Numbered from the stretch's first letter, positions 6,643 to 13,846 are shown. The stretch: DNA of 18,918 bases from Roseovarius sp. (GCA_021767845.1 JAASSQ010000022.1:1-18918); one strand, 5' to 3'. The notes: a model not told the origin generated them from the letters alone. Numbers and translations: made by a program.

Positions 6643-8397
6643 ATGACACGTTTTTTCATGGTCGTGGTTTGCGCCATCCTTCTGGCGGCGCCGGGGGCGC
6701 GGGCGCAGCAGGCGGCAGAGGCCTGGGTGCAGATCGAGGCCCAGCCAAGCCTTGCCGAGGCCCGCGACCGGGCGCGCGATTATGCCGGGCAACTTGAAGA
6801 CGTGAACGGGTTTTCCCTTGGTGCCGGGTGGTATGCCATCGCCCTCGGCCCGTATGCAGAGGCCGAGGCCAACCGGGTTCTGCGCCAGTTGCGGGCTCAA
6901 GGTGTGATCCCGCGCGACAGCTATATCGCCCGCAGTTCCGATTATGAGCTGCAGTTCTGGCCGGTCGGCGCCAATGCCCTGGACCAGACGGAGGCGCCGA
7001 CGGACCCGTCAGGCGCGACGGCCGCGCAACCCCCGGCGGAAGCGGCCGAGGCACAACTTCCCGACCCAGAGCCGCTGGACGAAACGCCCGCGGAGGCGCG
7101 CGCCAGCGAACGCCTTCTGACTCGCGAGGACCGCGCGGAGTTGCAAGAAGCGCTCAAATGGGCCGGATTCTACGGTGGCCGGATCGATGCCGCCTTCGGC
7201 CGTGGCACGCGGGGCGCCATGTCGCGTTGGCAAAACGCCTATGGGTACGAGGCGACGGGTATCCTGACCACGCGGCAGCGCGCAGAGCTTCTGGCGCAAT
7301 ACAACGCGGTCCTGGAAGGGCTGGGGCTGGAGCTGGTGCAGGACGAAGGCGCCGGGATCGAGATCGAATTGCCGACCGGTATCATCGCCTTCGAGAAATA
7401 CGAGCCGCCCTTCGCGCATTACACGGCCACCGGCGATATCGACGCGCGTGTGCTGCTGATCAGCCAGACCGGAACGAGCGACACGCTGGCCGGGCTTTAC
7501 GACATCATGCAAACGCTGGAGATCGTGCCGGAAACCGGCCCGCGCACCCTTGAAAGCGATGCCTTCACCCTGATCGGCGAAGACGCCTACAAGATCTCGC
7601 ACACCCAAGCCTGGTTGAAGGACGGGCAAATCAAGGGATTCACCCTCGTCTGGCCCGCCGGGGACGAGGAGCGCCGCACCCGCCTGCTGGGCCGGATGCA
7701 GGAAAGTTTCTCCCGGCTCGACGGGGTGCTGGACCCGGCCGCAGGCGAAGGGGCAGCCCAAAGCCTCGACCTTGTTTCGGGTCTGGAGATTCGCAAGCCG
7801 CGCCTTAACCGGTCGGGCTTTTTCGTGGATGACAGCGGCGCGGTGGTGACCACGGCCGACGTGGCCGAGGGCTGCCGCCGGATTACCATCGACGAGGATC
7901 ACGAGGCCGAAGTCGCCACCCGTGACGAAGGCCTGGGCATTGCCGTCCTGCGCCCGCTGGAACGGTTGGCACCGATGGCTGTCGCGGCCTTCCAGCAGGC
8001 GGTGCCGCGCCTCAAGTCCGAAATCGCGGTCGCGGGGTATTCCTATGGCGGCGTGCTGGGGGCCCCTACGCTGACCTTCGGCAAGCTTGAGGACCTGCAC
8101 GGTTTGAACGGTGAAGACAAGGTCAATCGCCTGTCCGTTGACGCGCTTGACGGGGACGCGGGCGGGCCGGTGGTGGACGCGGGCGGCGCGGTTCTGGGCA
8201 TGTTGCTGCCCAATGGTGACGGCGACCGCAAACTGCCCGACGGCGTCAGCTTCGCGGCTGATGGCGCGGCATTGAAAACGCTTCTCGAGCAGGCGGGGAT
8301 CGCCCCGGCGGCAACCTCCGATACCGACCAGATGCCGCCCGAGGCGCTGACCAGCAGCGCGGCGCGCATGACCGTTCTGGTCAGTTGCTGGGACTGA
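6643..8397 (+). CDS. Secreted SPOR / peptidoglycan-binding protein with degenerate trypsin-like domain
   Basis: 584 aa, predicted periplasmic. Residues 1-21 are a signal peptide (MTRFFMVVVCAILLAAPGARA, cleavage after ARA). Next come a SPOR-like domain (about 28-95, WVQIEAQPSLAEARDRA .. GWYAIALGPY), an acidic Pro/Ala linker, and a PG_binding_1-type domain (about 157-218, ALKWAGFYGGRIDAAFGRGT). A middle region (about 245-375) I do not recognise, and the C-terminus is a trypsin-like fold (about 385-570). The catalytic triad is gone: the usual His position in TTADVAEGC is Asp 406, the usual Asp in GIAVLR is Gly 432, and the serine motif GDSGGP reads GDAGGP (Ala 506). It is therefore probably a non-catalytic cell-wall binding or scaffold protein. 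The ATG at 6643 has AAGGGG upstream; in-frame codons back to 6562 lack a signal sequence. It diverges from glyQ. Confidence 0.88.
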   Translation: MTRFFMVVVCAILLAAPGARAQQAAEAWVQIEAQPSLAEARDRARDYAGQLEDVNGFSLGAGWYAIALGPYAEAEANRVLRQLRAQGVIPRDSYIARSSDYELQFWPVGANALDQTEAPTDPSGATAAQPPAEAAEAQLPDPEPLDETPAEARASERLLTREDRAELQEALKWAGFYGGRIDAAFGRGTRGAMSRWQNAYGYEATGILTTRQRAELLAQYNAVLEGLGLELVQDEGAGIEIELPTGIIAFEKYEPPFAHYTATGDIDARVLLISQTGTSDTLAGLYDIMQTLEIVPETGPRTLESDAFTLIGEDAYKISHTQAWLKDGQIKGFTLVWPAGDEERRTRLLGRMQESFSRLDGVLDPAAGEGAAQSLDLVSGLEIRKPRLNRSGFFVDDSGAVVTTADVAEGCRRITIDEDHEAEVATRDEGLGIAVLRPLERLAPMAVAAFQQAVPRLKSEIAVAGYSYGGVLGAPTLTFGKLEDLHGLNGEDKVNRLSVDALDGDAGGPVVDAGGAVLGMLLPNGDGDRKLPDGVSFAADGAALKTLLEQAGIAPAATSDTDQMPPEALTSSAARMTVLVSCWD

Positions 8398-8407
8398 CCT
8401 GCATCGC

Positions 8408-8431
8408 GGCCCACGCCCGCTGACGTGGGCC
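8408..8431. terminator. Bidirectional hairpin between convergent genes
   Basis: A perfect 8-bp inverted repeat GGCCCACG / CGTGGGCC with an 8-base loop, in the 44-base gap between two convergent genes. This position suits a shared terminator. Neither side has a clear run of T, so termination may be weak or factor-assisted. Confidence 0.5.
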
Positions 8432-8441
8432 TGACACTTGA

Positions 8442-10022
8442 TCAGACGATATCGGGCGTCACCCTGATCAGGGTCGGCCCATCGGCGCGCAGGGCGTCTG
8501 TGATGGAGGTGCACAACTCGTCCAGCGTCGCCGGCGCCTCGGCCCCTGCCCCATAGGCCTTGGCCAGGGCCAGGAAATCGGGGTTCCGCGCGACGACCGC
8601 ATGCGGGGCGATCTGCGACCGGATCATGTGCTCTTCGATCTCCTTCAGCTTGCCATTGTCCCACAGCAGGATTGGCAAGGGCAGGCCCAGTTCGACCGCC
8701 ACCCCGAGTTCCGGCAACGTGTACTGGAACCCGTAATCTCCCGCGATGCAGACCGTGGGTTTGCCCTGGCGCCCCACGGCCCCGCCAATGGCCGCCGGCA
8801 GCGCATAGCCCAAAGTCCCGAAACCACTGGGATGGTGCCACAGTCCGGGCGCGGGCAACTCCCATATCTCGTTGGCATTATACGCAAACTGGGTCATGTC
8901 CGAGAAGAACATAGTCTCGTCCGGCAGCGCCGCGCGCAGGGCGTCGCAGATCGCGCCGATACCGGGCAATTGGCCCTCGACCTCGGCACGCCAGCGGCTG
9001 CGCGCGGCGTCAACCTCGGCTTGTGTCCAATCGCTCGTCGCAGTCTCGGGCAAGGCTTCGCACAGGGCTTCGGCCACGGCGGCGGCATCGCCCGCCACCC
9101 CGATATCGGCGCGCTGCATGTCCGACAGAACCTCGGCGTCGATATCCACACGGATCAGCGTGCCAGAATGGCCCAGGTGATCCCGCCAATGATCGACCTC
9201 GGCCAGCTCGGTGCCGATCGCCAGAACGACATCGGCCTTTGCGATTTCGTCGGCCGAGCCGGGCCGCGCCAGAAAGCTGCCATAGCTGAGCGGCGTGCCG
9301 GGGGCGAAGACACCCCGCCCCGCATAGGTGCAGAACGTCGCGGCCCCAAGCGCCGCGCGCAGGCGCCCAAGCGCCGATGCCGCCTTTTTCGCACCGCCCC
9401 CGGCCACGATCAGGGGCCGGCGCGCCGTCTTCAGCGCATCCACCGCAGCGGTGATGTCAAGGGCCGTGCGTGGCAGGTGCGCCGGGGTGCCGGCTGGCGT
9501 TGGGGCCTCTTCGGCGTTGTCTTCCAGCAGCCGGATAGGGACGGAAATCTGCTTTGGCCGGGCTCTGCGCAAGGCGAATTCCGCCATGGCACGGTCGATC
9601 AGGTCATAGGCCGCACCCGGCGATTGTGCGGTTTCCGACCAGTCGGCCACGGTGCGCGCGGCGCCTTCCTGATCCTTCATCTGGTGCAATTGGCCACGCC
9701 GCGCCGCCGTCTCGTCCAGACAGGACGAAATCACCAGCATCGGCACGCTGTCCGAATAGGCCTGGCCGATCGGCGTCATGATATTGCACAGCCCCGGCCC
9801 GGTTATGACATAGGCCACGCCGGGCTTGCCCGTCGCACGGGCATAGCCGTCGGCCATGAAACCGGCACCCTGTTCGTGCCGGGCCAGGATATGGGTGATC
9901 CCGGCCTCTTCGATGCCGCGGTACATTTCCTGATTGTGAACGCCGGGAATCCCGAAGATCGTATCGACGCCGCGCGCCTTCAGCGCGTGGCTGATCTGCG
10001 CACCAAGGGGGCGAGTTGTCAT
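8442..10022 (-). CDS. Thiamine-pyrophosphate-dependent enzyme, acetolactate synthase / AruI-like
   Basis: 526 aa, a cytoplasmic enzyme of the acetolactate synthase superfamily with three domains: an N-terminal PYR domain with FGIPGVHN and RHEQGAGFMADGYARATGKPGV (cofactor-activating Glu at about 50), a central domain, and a C-terminal PP domain with GDYGFQYTLPELGVAVELG .. LLWDN, the GD(Y)-N cofactor/metal motif. The HEQGAGFMADGYAR and GDYGFQ segments resemble 5-guanidino-2-oxopentanoate decarboxylase (AruI, arginine transaminase pathway) more than housekeeping IlvB, but the substrate cannot be settled from sequence. It overlaps the trkH stop: two adjacent ATGs (10025 and 10022) share bases with the trkH TGA. 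GGAG lies 6 bases before the second, which I chose. It is probably co-transcribed with trkH. No aru genes are next to it. Confidence 0.85.
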   Translation of the reverse strand: MTTRPLGAQISHALKARGVDTIFGIPGVHNQEMYRGIEEAGITHILARHEQGAGFMADGYARATGKPGVAYVITGPGLCNIMTPIGQAYSDSVPMLVISSCLDETAARRGQLHQMKDQEGAARTVADWSETAQSPGAAYDLIDRAMAEFALRRARPKQISVPIRLLEDNAEEAPTPAGTPAHLPRTALDITAAVDALKTARRPLIVAGGGAKKAASALGRLRAALGAATFCTYAGRGVFAPGTPLSYGSFLARPGSADEIAKADVVLAIGTELAEVDHWRDHLGHSGTLIRVDIDAEVLSDMQRADIGVAGDAAAVAEALCEALPETATSDWTQAEVDAARSRWRAEVEGQLPGIGAICDALRAALPDETMFFSDMTQFAYNANEIWELPAPGLWHHPSGFGTLGYALPAAIGGAVGRQGKPTVCIAGDYGFQYTLPELGVAVELGLPLPILLWDNGKLKEIEEHMIRSQIAPHAVVARNPDFLALAKAYGAGAEAPATLDELCTSITDALRADGPTLIRVTPDIV

Positions 10023-11467
10023 CATGCTCTCCAGAAGCTGAGGGTAAACATTGCGTAGACGGCCAGAAGCTCCAGCCGCCCGATCAGCATGGCCGCAGTC
10101 AAAATCCATTTGGCCGTGTCATTCAAGGTCGAGAAATTGCCCGACGGCCCGATGATGTCGCCCAGTCCCGGCCCCACATTGGCCACCGCCGTCGCCGCGC
10201 CGGACACCGAGGTGATAAAATCGAGCCCCGTCAAGCCAAGCGCCACCGCCACGACCCCCAGTGTCACGATGAAGAAGACGAAAAAAGTCATGACCGAGTT
10301 CAACACATCCTCGCCGATCGGGCGGCCCTCGAACCGCGGCGTAAAGACGGCGTGGGGCGAATGGATCCGCCCCAGCTGCGCACGCACCGAGGCGAAAAGG
10401 ATCTGGTAGCGGAACACCTTGACCGAGCAAGCGGTCGATCCCGCGCAACCGCCGATCAGGCCGACGAAAAAGAAGATCGAGATCAGGAAAGGCCCCCACC
10501 CCATGTAATCGGCACTGGCATAGCCCGTGCCGCTGATGATCGAGGTGATGTTGAAGGCCGCCTGCCGTAGGGCCTGTTCGGGATGGTAGGGAAAGACCGT
10601 CACCAACACACCCGCCGCGATCGCGACCAGCACCAAGATGGTCAGAAGAAACGCGCGCACCTGGCTGTCGCGAAACAGCGACCGGTTGCCGTTGACAAGC
10701 TGAACGTAGCGCACGAAGGGCAAGGCCGCGAGGAACATGAACACCGTCGCCACCCATTCCGCGCTGCCCGAGAACGTGGCGAACGAGGCGTCGTAGTTCG
10801 AGAAACCACCCGTGGCCACCGTTGTCATCGCGTGCACCGTGGCATCGAAAGGGTTCATCCCGGTCAGGATGTAAGCCAGCGTGCAAAGAAGCGTGATCGA
10901 CACGTAGATCGTGGAGATACTCGACGCGATCTGCGTGGCGCGTGGCAGTATTTTTCCCATCGTGTCAAAGGCTTCCGACCGGAAAATCTGCATCCCGCCG
11001 ACGCGCAGCTCAGGCAGGAACACCATCGCCACGACAATGATCCCGATGCCGCCCAGCCATTGCAGGATGCCGCGCCACAACAGCAGCCCCTTGGGCAGGC
11101 CATCGAGGCCTGACAACACGGTGGAACCCGTGGTCGTCAGGCCGGACATGGCCTCGAACACGGCATCCACCATGCGCGCCTCGGTCGCGCCCAGAATGAA
11201 GGGCAGCGCCCCGAACACCGGCAGCACGACCCAGACCCCGGTGGTCAGAAGAAAGGTCTGCTGGATGGTCAGGCCGGCCTGCACCCCGTTGCGGCACGCC
11301 AGCGACACCAGCCCTCCGACCAGCATTGTCAGGATGGCGCTTTCCGCGAAAACGGGCCAATGTCCCCGCCCTTCGGCAATGTCCACGACCATCGGAAAGA
11401 TCATGGCCGCGCCGAGGGCCATGACCACCAGTCCTACGACATATCCGACGGGCCGCACATCCAACAT
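10022..11467 (-). CDS. trkH: Trk-type potassium uptake protein TrkH
   Basis: Membrane potassium translocating subunit of the Trk system, which works with the cytoplasmic NAD-binding regulator TrkA (not in the window). 481 aa, the usual length, strongly hydrophobic with about ten membrane segments and four P-loop filter repeats: TTTGST (111-116), TTVATGGFS (215-223), SGTGYAS (312-318) and NVGPGLG (430-436). Each carries the Gly that lines the K+ pore. Other family sequences are LQWLGGIGIIV and GGCAGSTACSVKVFR. The ATG at 11467 has no clear ribosome binding site. A TTGACA box 32-37 bases before it would put the transcript start almost at the ATG. The stop overlaps the start of the following thiamine-pyrophosphate enzyme gene. 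Confidence 0.95.
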   Translation of the reverse strand: MLDVRPVGYVVGLVVMALGAAMIFPMVVDIAEGRGHWPVFAESAILTMLVGGLVSLACRNGVQAGLTIQQTFLLTTGVWVVLPVFGALPFILGATEARMVDAVFEAMSGLTTTGSTVLSGLDGLPKGLLLWRGILQWLGGIGIIVVAMVFLPELRVGGMQIFRSEAFDTMGKILPRATQIASSISTIYVSITLLCTLAYILTGMNPFDATVHAMTTVATGGFSNYDASFATFSGSAEWVATVFMFLAALPFVRYVQLVNGNRSLFRDSQVRAFLLTILVLVAIAAGVLVTVFPYHPEQALRQAAFNITSIISGTGYASADYMGWGPFLISIFFFVGLIGGCAGSTACSVKVFRYQILFASVRAQLGRIHSPHAVFTPRFEGRPIGEDVLNSVMTFFVFFIVTLGVVAVALGLTGLDFITSVSGAATAVANVGPGLGDIIGPSGNFSTLNDTAKWILTAAMLIGRLELLAVYAMFTLSFWRA

Positions 11468-11474
11468 GACGCGC

Positions 11475-11504
11475 AGAGTTGGCCGCGCCCTGCAGGACTG
11501 TCAA
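11475..11504 (-). promoter_or_regulatory. Candidate trkH promoter with perfect -35 box
   Basis: Minus strand: TTGACA (11499-11504), 18-base spacer, AACTCT (weak -10). The predicted start of transcription lies at about 11468, right at the trkH ATG, so the mRNA may have almost no leader. The -10 is poor, so this is tentative. Confidence 0.35.
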
Positions 11505-11521
11505 GCGCGATCGCCCCGCGC

Positions 11522-11546
11522 GCGGCCCGGTCACCGCCCCGGCCGC
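11522..11546 (-). terminator. GC-rich hairpin behind the DUF1127 gene, weak terminator candidate
   Basis: Inverted repeat GCGGCC / GGCCGC (11522-11527 and 11541-11546) with a further possible CCGG pairing inside, starting 13 bases after the DUF1127 stop. There is no T run, and GC-rich inverted repeats are common by chance in this DNA. Confidence 0.25.
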
Positions 11547-11558
11547 AAGGCGCGTGCC

Positions 11559-11786
11559 TCAGATGTAGTAGAGGTCGCGATACACGTGGTGGATGATGTC
11601 GTCGCGACGCAAGCCCATCCGGGCCAATTCCTCGTCCGATTTCGCCTCGAGAGCCACGATCTGATCGCGGCGCGATGCACGGTGGGCGTGGGCCTCGAAC
11701 CCGACCGCCAAGGACGTGCCGACGCTTTTGAAAAAAGCGCGCAGGCGTGCGGGTGCATCGGATACGTTGGTGCTGAGAACTGCCAT
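11559..11786 (-). CDS. DUF1127 small protein
   Basis: 75 aa. The C-terminal part (about 38-75), RRDQIVALEAKSDEELARMGLRRDDIIHHVYRDL, is the DUF1127 (YjiS-like) signature of an Arg-rich helix pair with L..LSDEELA.LGL.R..I. Short DUF1127 proteins in alphaproteobacteria have been linked to small RNA and stress control and can bind RNA; the role of this copy is inferred only from that. The ATG at 11786 has GAGG seven bases before it, and that GAGG lies in the 3' arm of an 8-bp leader hairpin. A second reading frame over the same bases (11531-11758) is a shadow. The gene stands alone between trkH and the phasin-like gene on the same strand. Confidence 0.87.
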   Translation of the reverse strand: MAVLSTNVSDAPARLRAFFKSVGTSLAVGFEAHAHRASRRDQIVALEAKSDEELARMGLRRDDIIHHVYRDLYYI

Positions 11787-11788
11787 TT

Positions 11789-11820
11789 GGAAACCTCGCT
11801 AGGGTTGCTTTCAGGTTTCC
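11789..11820 (-). promoter_or_regulatory. Leader hairpin that hides the DUF1127 ribosome binding site
   Basis: In the mRNA, GGAAACCT (11820-11813) and AGGTTTCC (11796-11789) form a perfect 8-bp stem with a 16-base loop. The 3' arm contains three of four bases of the GAGG binding site and ends two bases before the ATG. Folding would block translation start, so the element may act as a temperature- or factor-sensitive switch. Confidence 0.5.
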
Positions 11821-11839
11821 TCCCTGCGTTTGAAGCTAG

Positions 11840-11854
11840 GTCAGCATATCTGAC
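11840..11854. promoter_or_regulatory. Short dyad upstream of the DUF1127 gene
   Basis: GTCAG-CATAT-CTGAC: perfect 5-base arms about a 5-base centre, 54-68 bases before the DUF1127 start. It has the size of an operator, but its length makes chance occurrence plausible, and no clear promoter boxes were seen with it. Confidence 0.25.
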
Positions 11855-11912
11855 TTTACCAGCACCAATCCCTCAACGCTGCCTTGCGCTCAGCGCAAAC
11901 CGCCATAAGCGA

Positions 11913-12446
11913 TCACGAGTCCTTGCCGTCGCTCCCGGTGGGCGCGGCGCTGATCCGTTCGGGCATGGCGGGCGGCATCGAGGGCGTGCGCGGCTGTTTC
12001 GGGCCGGGGGCCGCGTCCGTGGCTTTCGCCTTCGCTTGCGGTGCCTCCGCGACGGATTGCAAAGGCACGACTGCCGCCGATGGTTTGGCCTTGGCCGTGA
12101 CCTTGGCGGCGGGAGCGGCGGGTTGCGTGGCAGCGGTCTTGCGCGCAGGCGTGGCTTGTTCCGGCAGCGGCGCGGGGGGCGTCTTTGGCTTGGCCACTTT
12201 TGCCGTGCTGCGCGGCGCGGGCTTGGATTTGGGCGCGGCCGCCTTGGGATTCGCGGCCTTGCGGGTTTTGGGCGCAGGCCGCGCGACCGGTTTGGGCGCA
12301 TTGCCCCGGACCCCAACGAGGAACGGGTTGGCCGCAATGGCGGCGCGGCCGAATTCCTGGGCGACGCGCAGGTTCGTTTCCAGCACATAACCCGCGAGGC
12401 GCAGGCCGGCAGCCGAAAGCGCCAGGGGCGCGGATACTTGGTTCAT
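11913..12446 (-). CDS. Phasin-like head with long Ala/Lys/Pro-rich tail, unknown function
   Basis: 177 aa. Residues 1-45 (MNQVSAPLALSAAGLRLAGY .. LRVAQEFGRAAIAANPF) form an amphipathic, helix-prone head like short phasin or granule-associated proteins. Residues 50-135 are rich in Ala, Pro, Lys and Arg with repeated short units such as AKP, APK and KPA. The last 40 residues are Pro/Ala-rich and probably disordered. The tail is like histone H1-type or PhaF-type tails, which bind DNA, so a granule- or nucleoid-associated role is one guess; no conserved catalytic motif is visible. The start is the ATG at 12446, with GGAGG nine bases upstream; the in-frame ATG at 12455 abuts that GGAGG and is unlikely. 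A dyad lies 24-51 bases upstream. Reading frame and binding site support a real gene; the function is open. Confidence 0.72.
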   Translation of the reverse strand: MNQVSAPLALSAAGLRLAGYVLETNLRVAQEFGRAAIAANPFLVGVRGNAPKPVARPAPKTRKAANPKAAAPKSKPAPRSTAKVAKPKTPPAPLPEQATPARKTAATQPAAPAAKVTAKAKPSAAVVPLQSVAEAPQAKAKATDAAPGPKQPRTPSMPPAMPERISAAPTGSDGKDS

Positions 12447-12469
12447 GGGGTGCATCCTCCGGTGTTGCG

Positions 12470-12497
12470 ATATGACCTTAGCATCGCAGGGTCATAT
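12470..12497. promoter_or_regulatory. Dyad in front of the phasin-like gene
   Basis: Perfect 8-base arms ATATGACC (12470-12477) and GGTCATAT (12490-12497) separated by 12 bases. It is AT-richer than its surroundings and 24 bases from the chosen start codon. It could be an operator for a dimeric regulator or a leader hairpin. The rest of the gap 12447-12649 holds only the folE2 terminator hairpin. Confidence 0.5.
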
Positions 12498-12591
12498 GTC
12501 ACCAAGGTAACGCATGGCCGCCTGTTTCCCGACAGCAAGGCGCTCGCCCGGCCCGGACGAAGACAAAAACTGATCACAATCCCCACAAATG

Positions 12592-12622
12592 AAACCGCAA
12601 CGCCCGCAAAACAGGCGTTGCG
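12592..12622 (-). terminator. Terminator of folE2
   Basis: A perfect 9-bp stem CGCAACGCC / GGCGTTGCG (12596-12604 and 12614-12622) with a 9-base loop, 28 bases after the folE2 stop. In the transcript it is followed by GTTTCATTTG, a loose T-rich tail. Confidence 0.7.
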
Positions 12623-12649
12623 TCAAAGCCCCAGTCGATTGAACGCGCG

Positions 12650-13750
12650 TCACCCGACGTGGAACAACGTGCGGAAGAGATGCGGATCGATGCTGTCGGA
12701 CGCGAAGGTGTCGCCTTCGGTGACGATACTCACGGCATCATGGCTGTGCAGGCTCTCCTGATGGCTCGCCACCACGCGGAAATCACCGATCCGGGTATCC
12801 TTCAGCAGTTGTTCGCAGAACAGGCGCGCCGCGTCCTCGACGAAAATCGGGTTGGCCGCGTTCAGCTCGGCAAAGGCCTGTTCATCCTCGCGCTTGACCA
12901 TGACCTGCGTCTCGGTCGGCACGGCATCGCGGGCCATCTCGATCAGATCCTCGAACCACAGGATTTGCGGCCCCTCGATTTCCACCGAAATCCGCGCGAC
13001 GGAGCGTTGCGAATGCGGCGTGGCCAGTTGGCCCCGCATCTGGCGGGCATGTTCGCTCAACTCGAGTGAACAGGGACAGGTCGAGGAATAGACGAAATCC
13101 AGATGCATGAACTTGCGCCGAACGCCGTCCTGCTCGACCAGTTCCATCGCGATGTCGTAATACTGGTAGCCTTCAAGACCCGAGCGCAGCGAGCGCACCT
13201 TGGCGGGATAGGAAAACCGCATCTGCAGGCGCGCGTCGATCGTGTCGAGATCGGTGATGTAATCGTCAAGCGCAGCTTCCATCACCTCGAAGCTGAACGT
13301 CTTTTCGGCATGGCGATAAAAGCTGCGCATGATGCGCGACATGTTGATGCCCTTCTTTCCGGCCTCAAGGCTGACCGTGCCAGTCACGCTGGTTTCCAGC
13401 GTCAGATCGCCGTTGTCACGCGTGTGAAACTGGATGGGCAGGCGGAAATTCGAAATCCCCACGTGCTGCAATTGCTGCCTTGCCCCGCGAATGAGTGAGC
13501 TGGGGCCATTTTGCAGATCCGGCAGGGACTTTTTGTAATCGGCATCCGCCTTGAAAGACGCGGGGTAATTCCGCGACAGGTCAGGGTAGTTCGACCCCGG
13601 CTGATCAGGCAACAGGCGGGCGATGGCCGGATCGAGATCGGCCACTTCCTCGGGCGTGGCCTGCGCGGCCCAGGCCCGCAGACGCTCAAGCGCCGCCCTC
13701 GCCTCGTCCCGATCCGGCATGTCCATCAAGTCCCGCATGTGAATGTTCAT
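12650..13750 (-). CDS. folE2: GTP cyclohydrolase FolE2 (type IB)
   Basis: Converts GTP to 7,8-dihydroneopterin triphosphate, the first step of folate (and queuosine) precursor synthesis, in the cytoplasm. Type IB enzymes replace FolE and can use metals other than zinc. 366 aa. Signatures: PIQFHTRDNGDLTLETSVTG near 105-124, KKGINMSRIMRSFYRH near 133-148, YSSTCPCSLELSEHARQ with the metal-ligand Cys (225/227), and the C-terminal DFRVVASHQESLHSHDAVS. The ATG at 13750 has AGGGGG upstream. A putative promoter with an overlapping dyad precedes it and a hairpin terminator follows, so it is probably transcribed alone. In several bacteria folE2 is repressed by the zinc sensor Zur; whether the dyad here is a Zur site is not shown. 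Confidence 0.95.
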   Translation of the reverse strand: MNIHMRDLMDMPDRDEARAALERLRAWAAQATPEEVADLDPAIARLLPDQPGSNYPDLSRNYPASFKADADYKKSLPDLQNGPSSLIRGARQQLQHVGISNFRLPIQFHTRDNGDLTLETSVTGTVSLEAGKKGINMSRIMRSFYRHAEKTFSFEVMEAALDDYITDLDTIDARLQMRFSYPAKVRSLRSGLEGYQYYDIAMELVEQDGVRRKFMHLDFVYSSTCPCSLELSEHARQMRGQLATPHSQRSVARISVEIEGPQILWFEDLIEMARDAVPTETQVMVKREDEQAFAELNAANPIFVEDAARLFCEQLLKDTRIGDFRVVASHQESLHSHDAVSIVTEGDTFASDSIDPHLFRTLFHVG

Positions 13751-13770
13751 TCTCGGCCCCCTGCGCTGCA

Positions 13771-13797
13771 GTGCCTGTGATATCTAATCACCTGCAC
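13771..13797. promoter_or_regulatory. Dyad operator candidate over the folE2 promoter
   Basis: A 27-base dyad: inner arms GTGAT / ATCAC around ATCTA (13777-13791), and outer arms GTGC / GCAC (13771-13774, 13794-13797), with two mismatched pairs between. It covers the putative -10 of folE2, the position of a repressor site. It is not a clean CRP or FNR half-site spacing. Confidence 0.55.
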
Positions 13798-13810
13798 CAA
13801 GGATTTCCAA
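13782..13810 (-). promoter_or_regulatory. Putative folE2 promoter
   Basis: Minus strand: TTGGAA (-35, 4/6), 17-base spacer, TTAGAT (-10, 3/6). The predicted transcript start lies near 13775, giving a 25-base leader. The call depends mostly on spacing and position. Confidence 0.35.
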
Positions 13811-13846
13811 TTTCGAAAAGACATACGCCGGAAGCGACACCCCGGA

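Noticed and set aside
7009..8865. Minus-strand open frame (618 codons) opposite the SPOR protein gene
   Set aside because: The plus strand has a signal peptide and three domains; the antisense frame has no family match and runs across the terminator hairpin.
11884..11898. TTGCGCT-C-AGCGCAA palindrome after the phasin-like gene as a terminator
   Set aside because: The loop would be only three bases and no T run follows; it is a short GC palindrome with little support.
10911..12761. Plus-strand open frame (616 codons) across trkH, DUF1127, the phasin-like gene and the folE2 end
   Set aside because: It crosses four independent minus-strand genes and their spacers and has low-complexity Arg/Gly/Ala content. 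It is not a gene.
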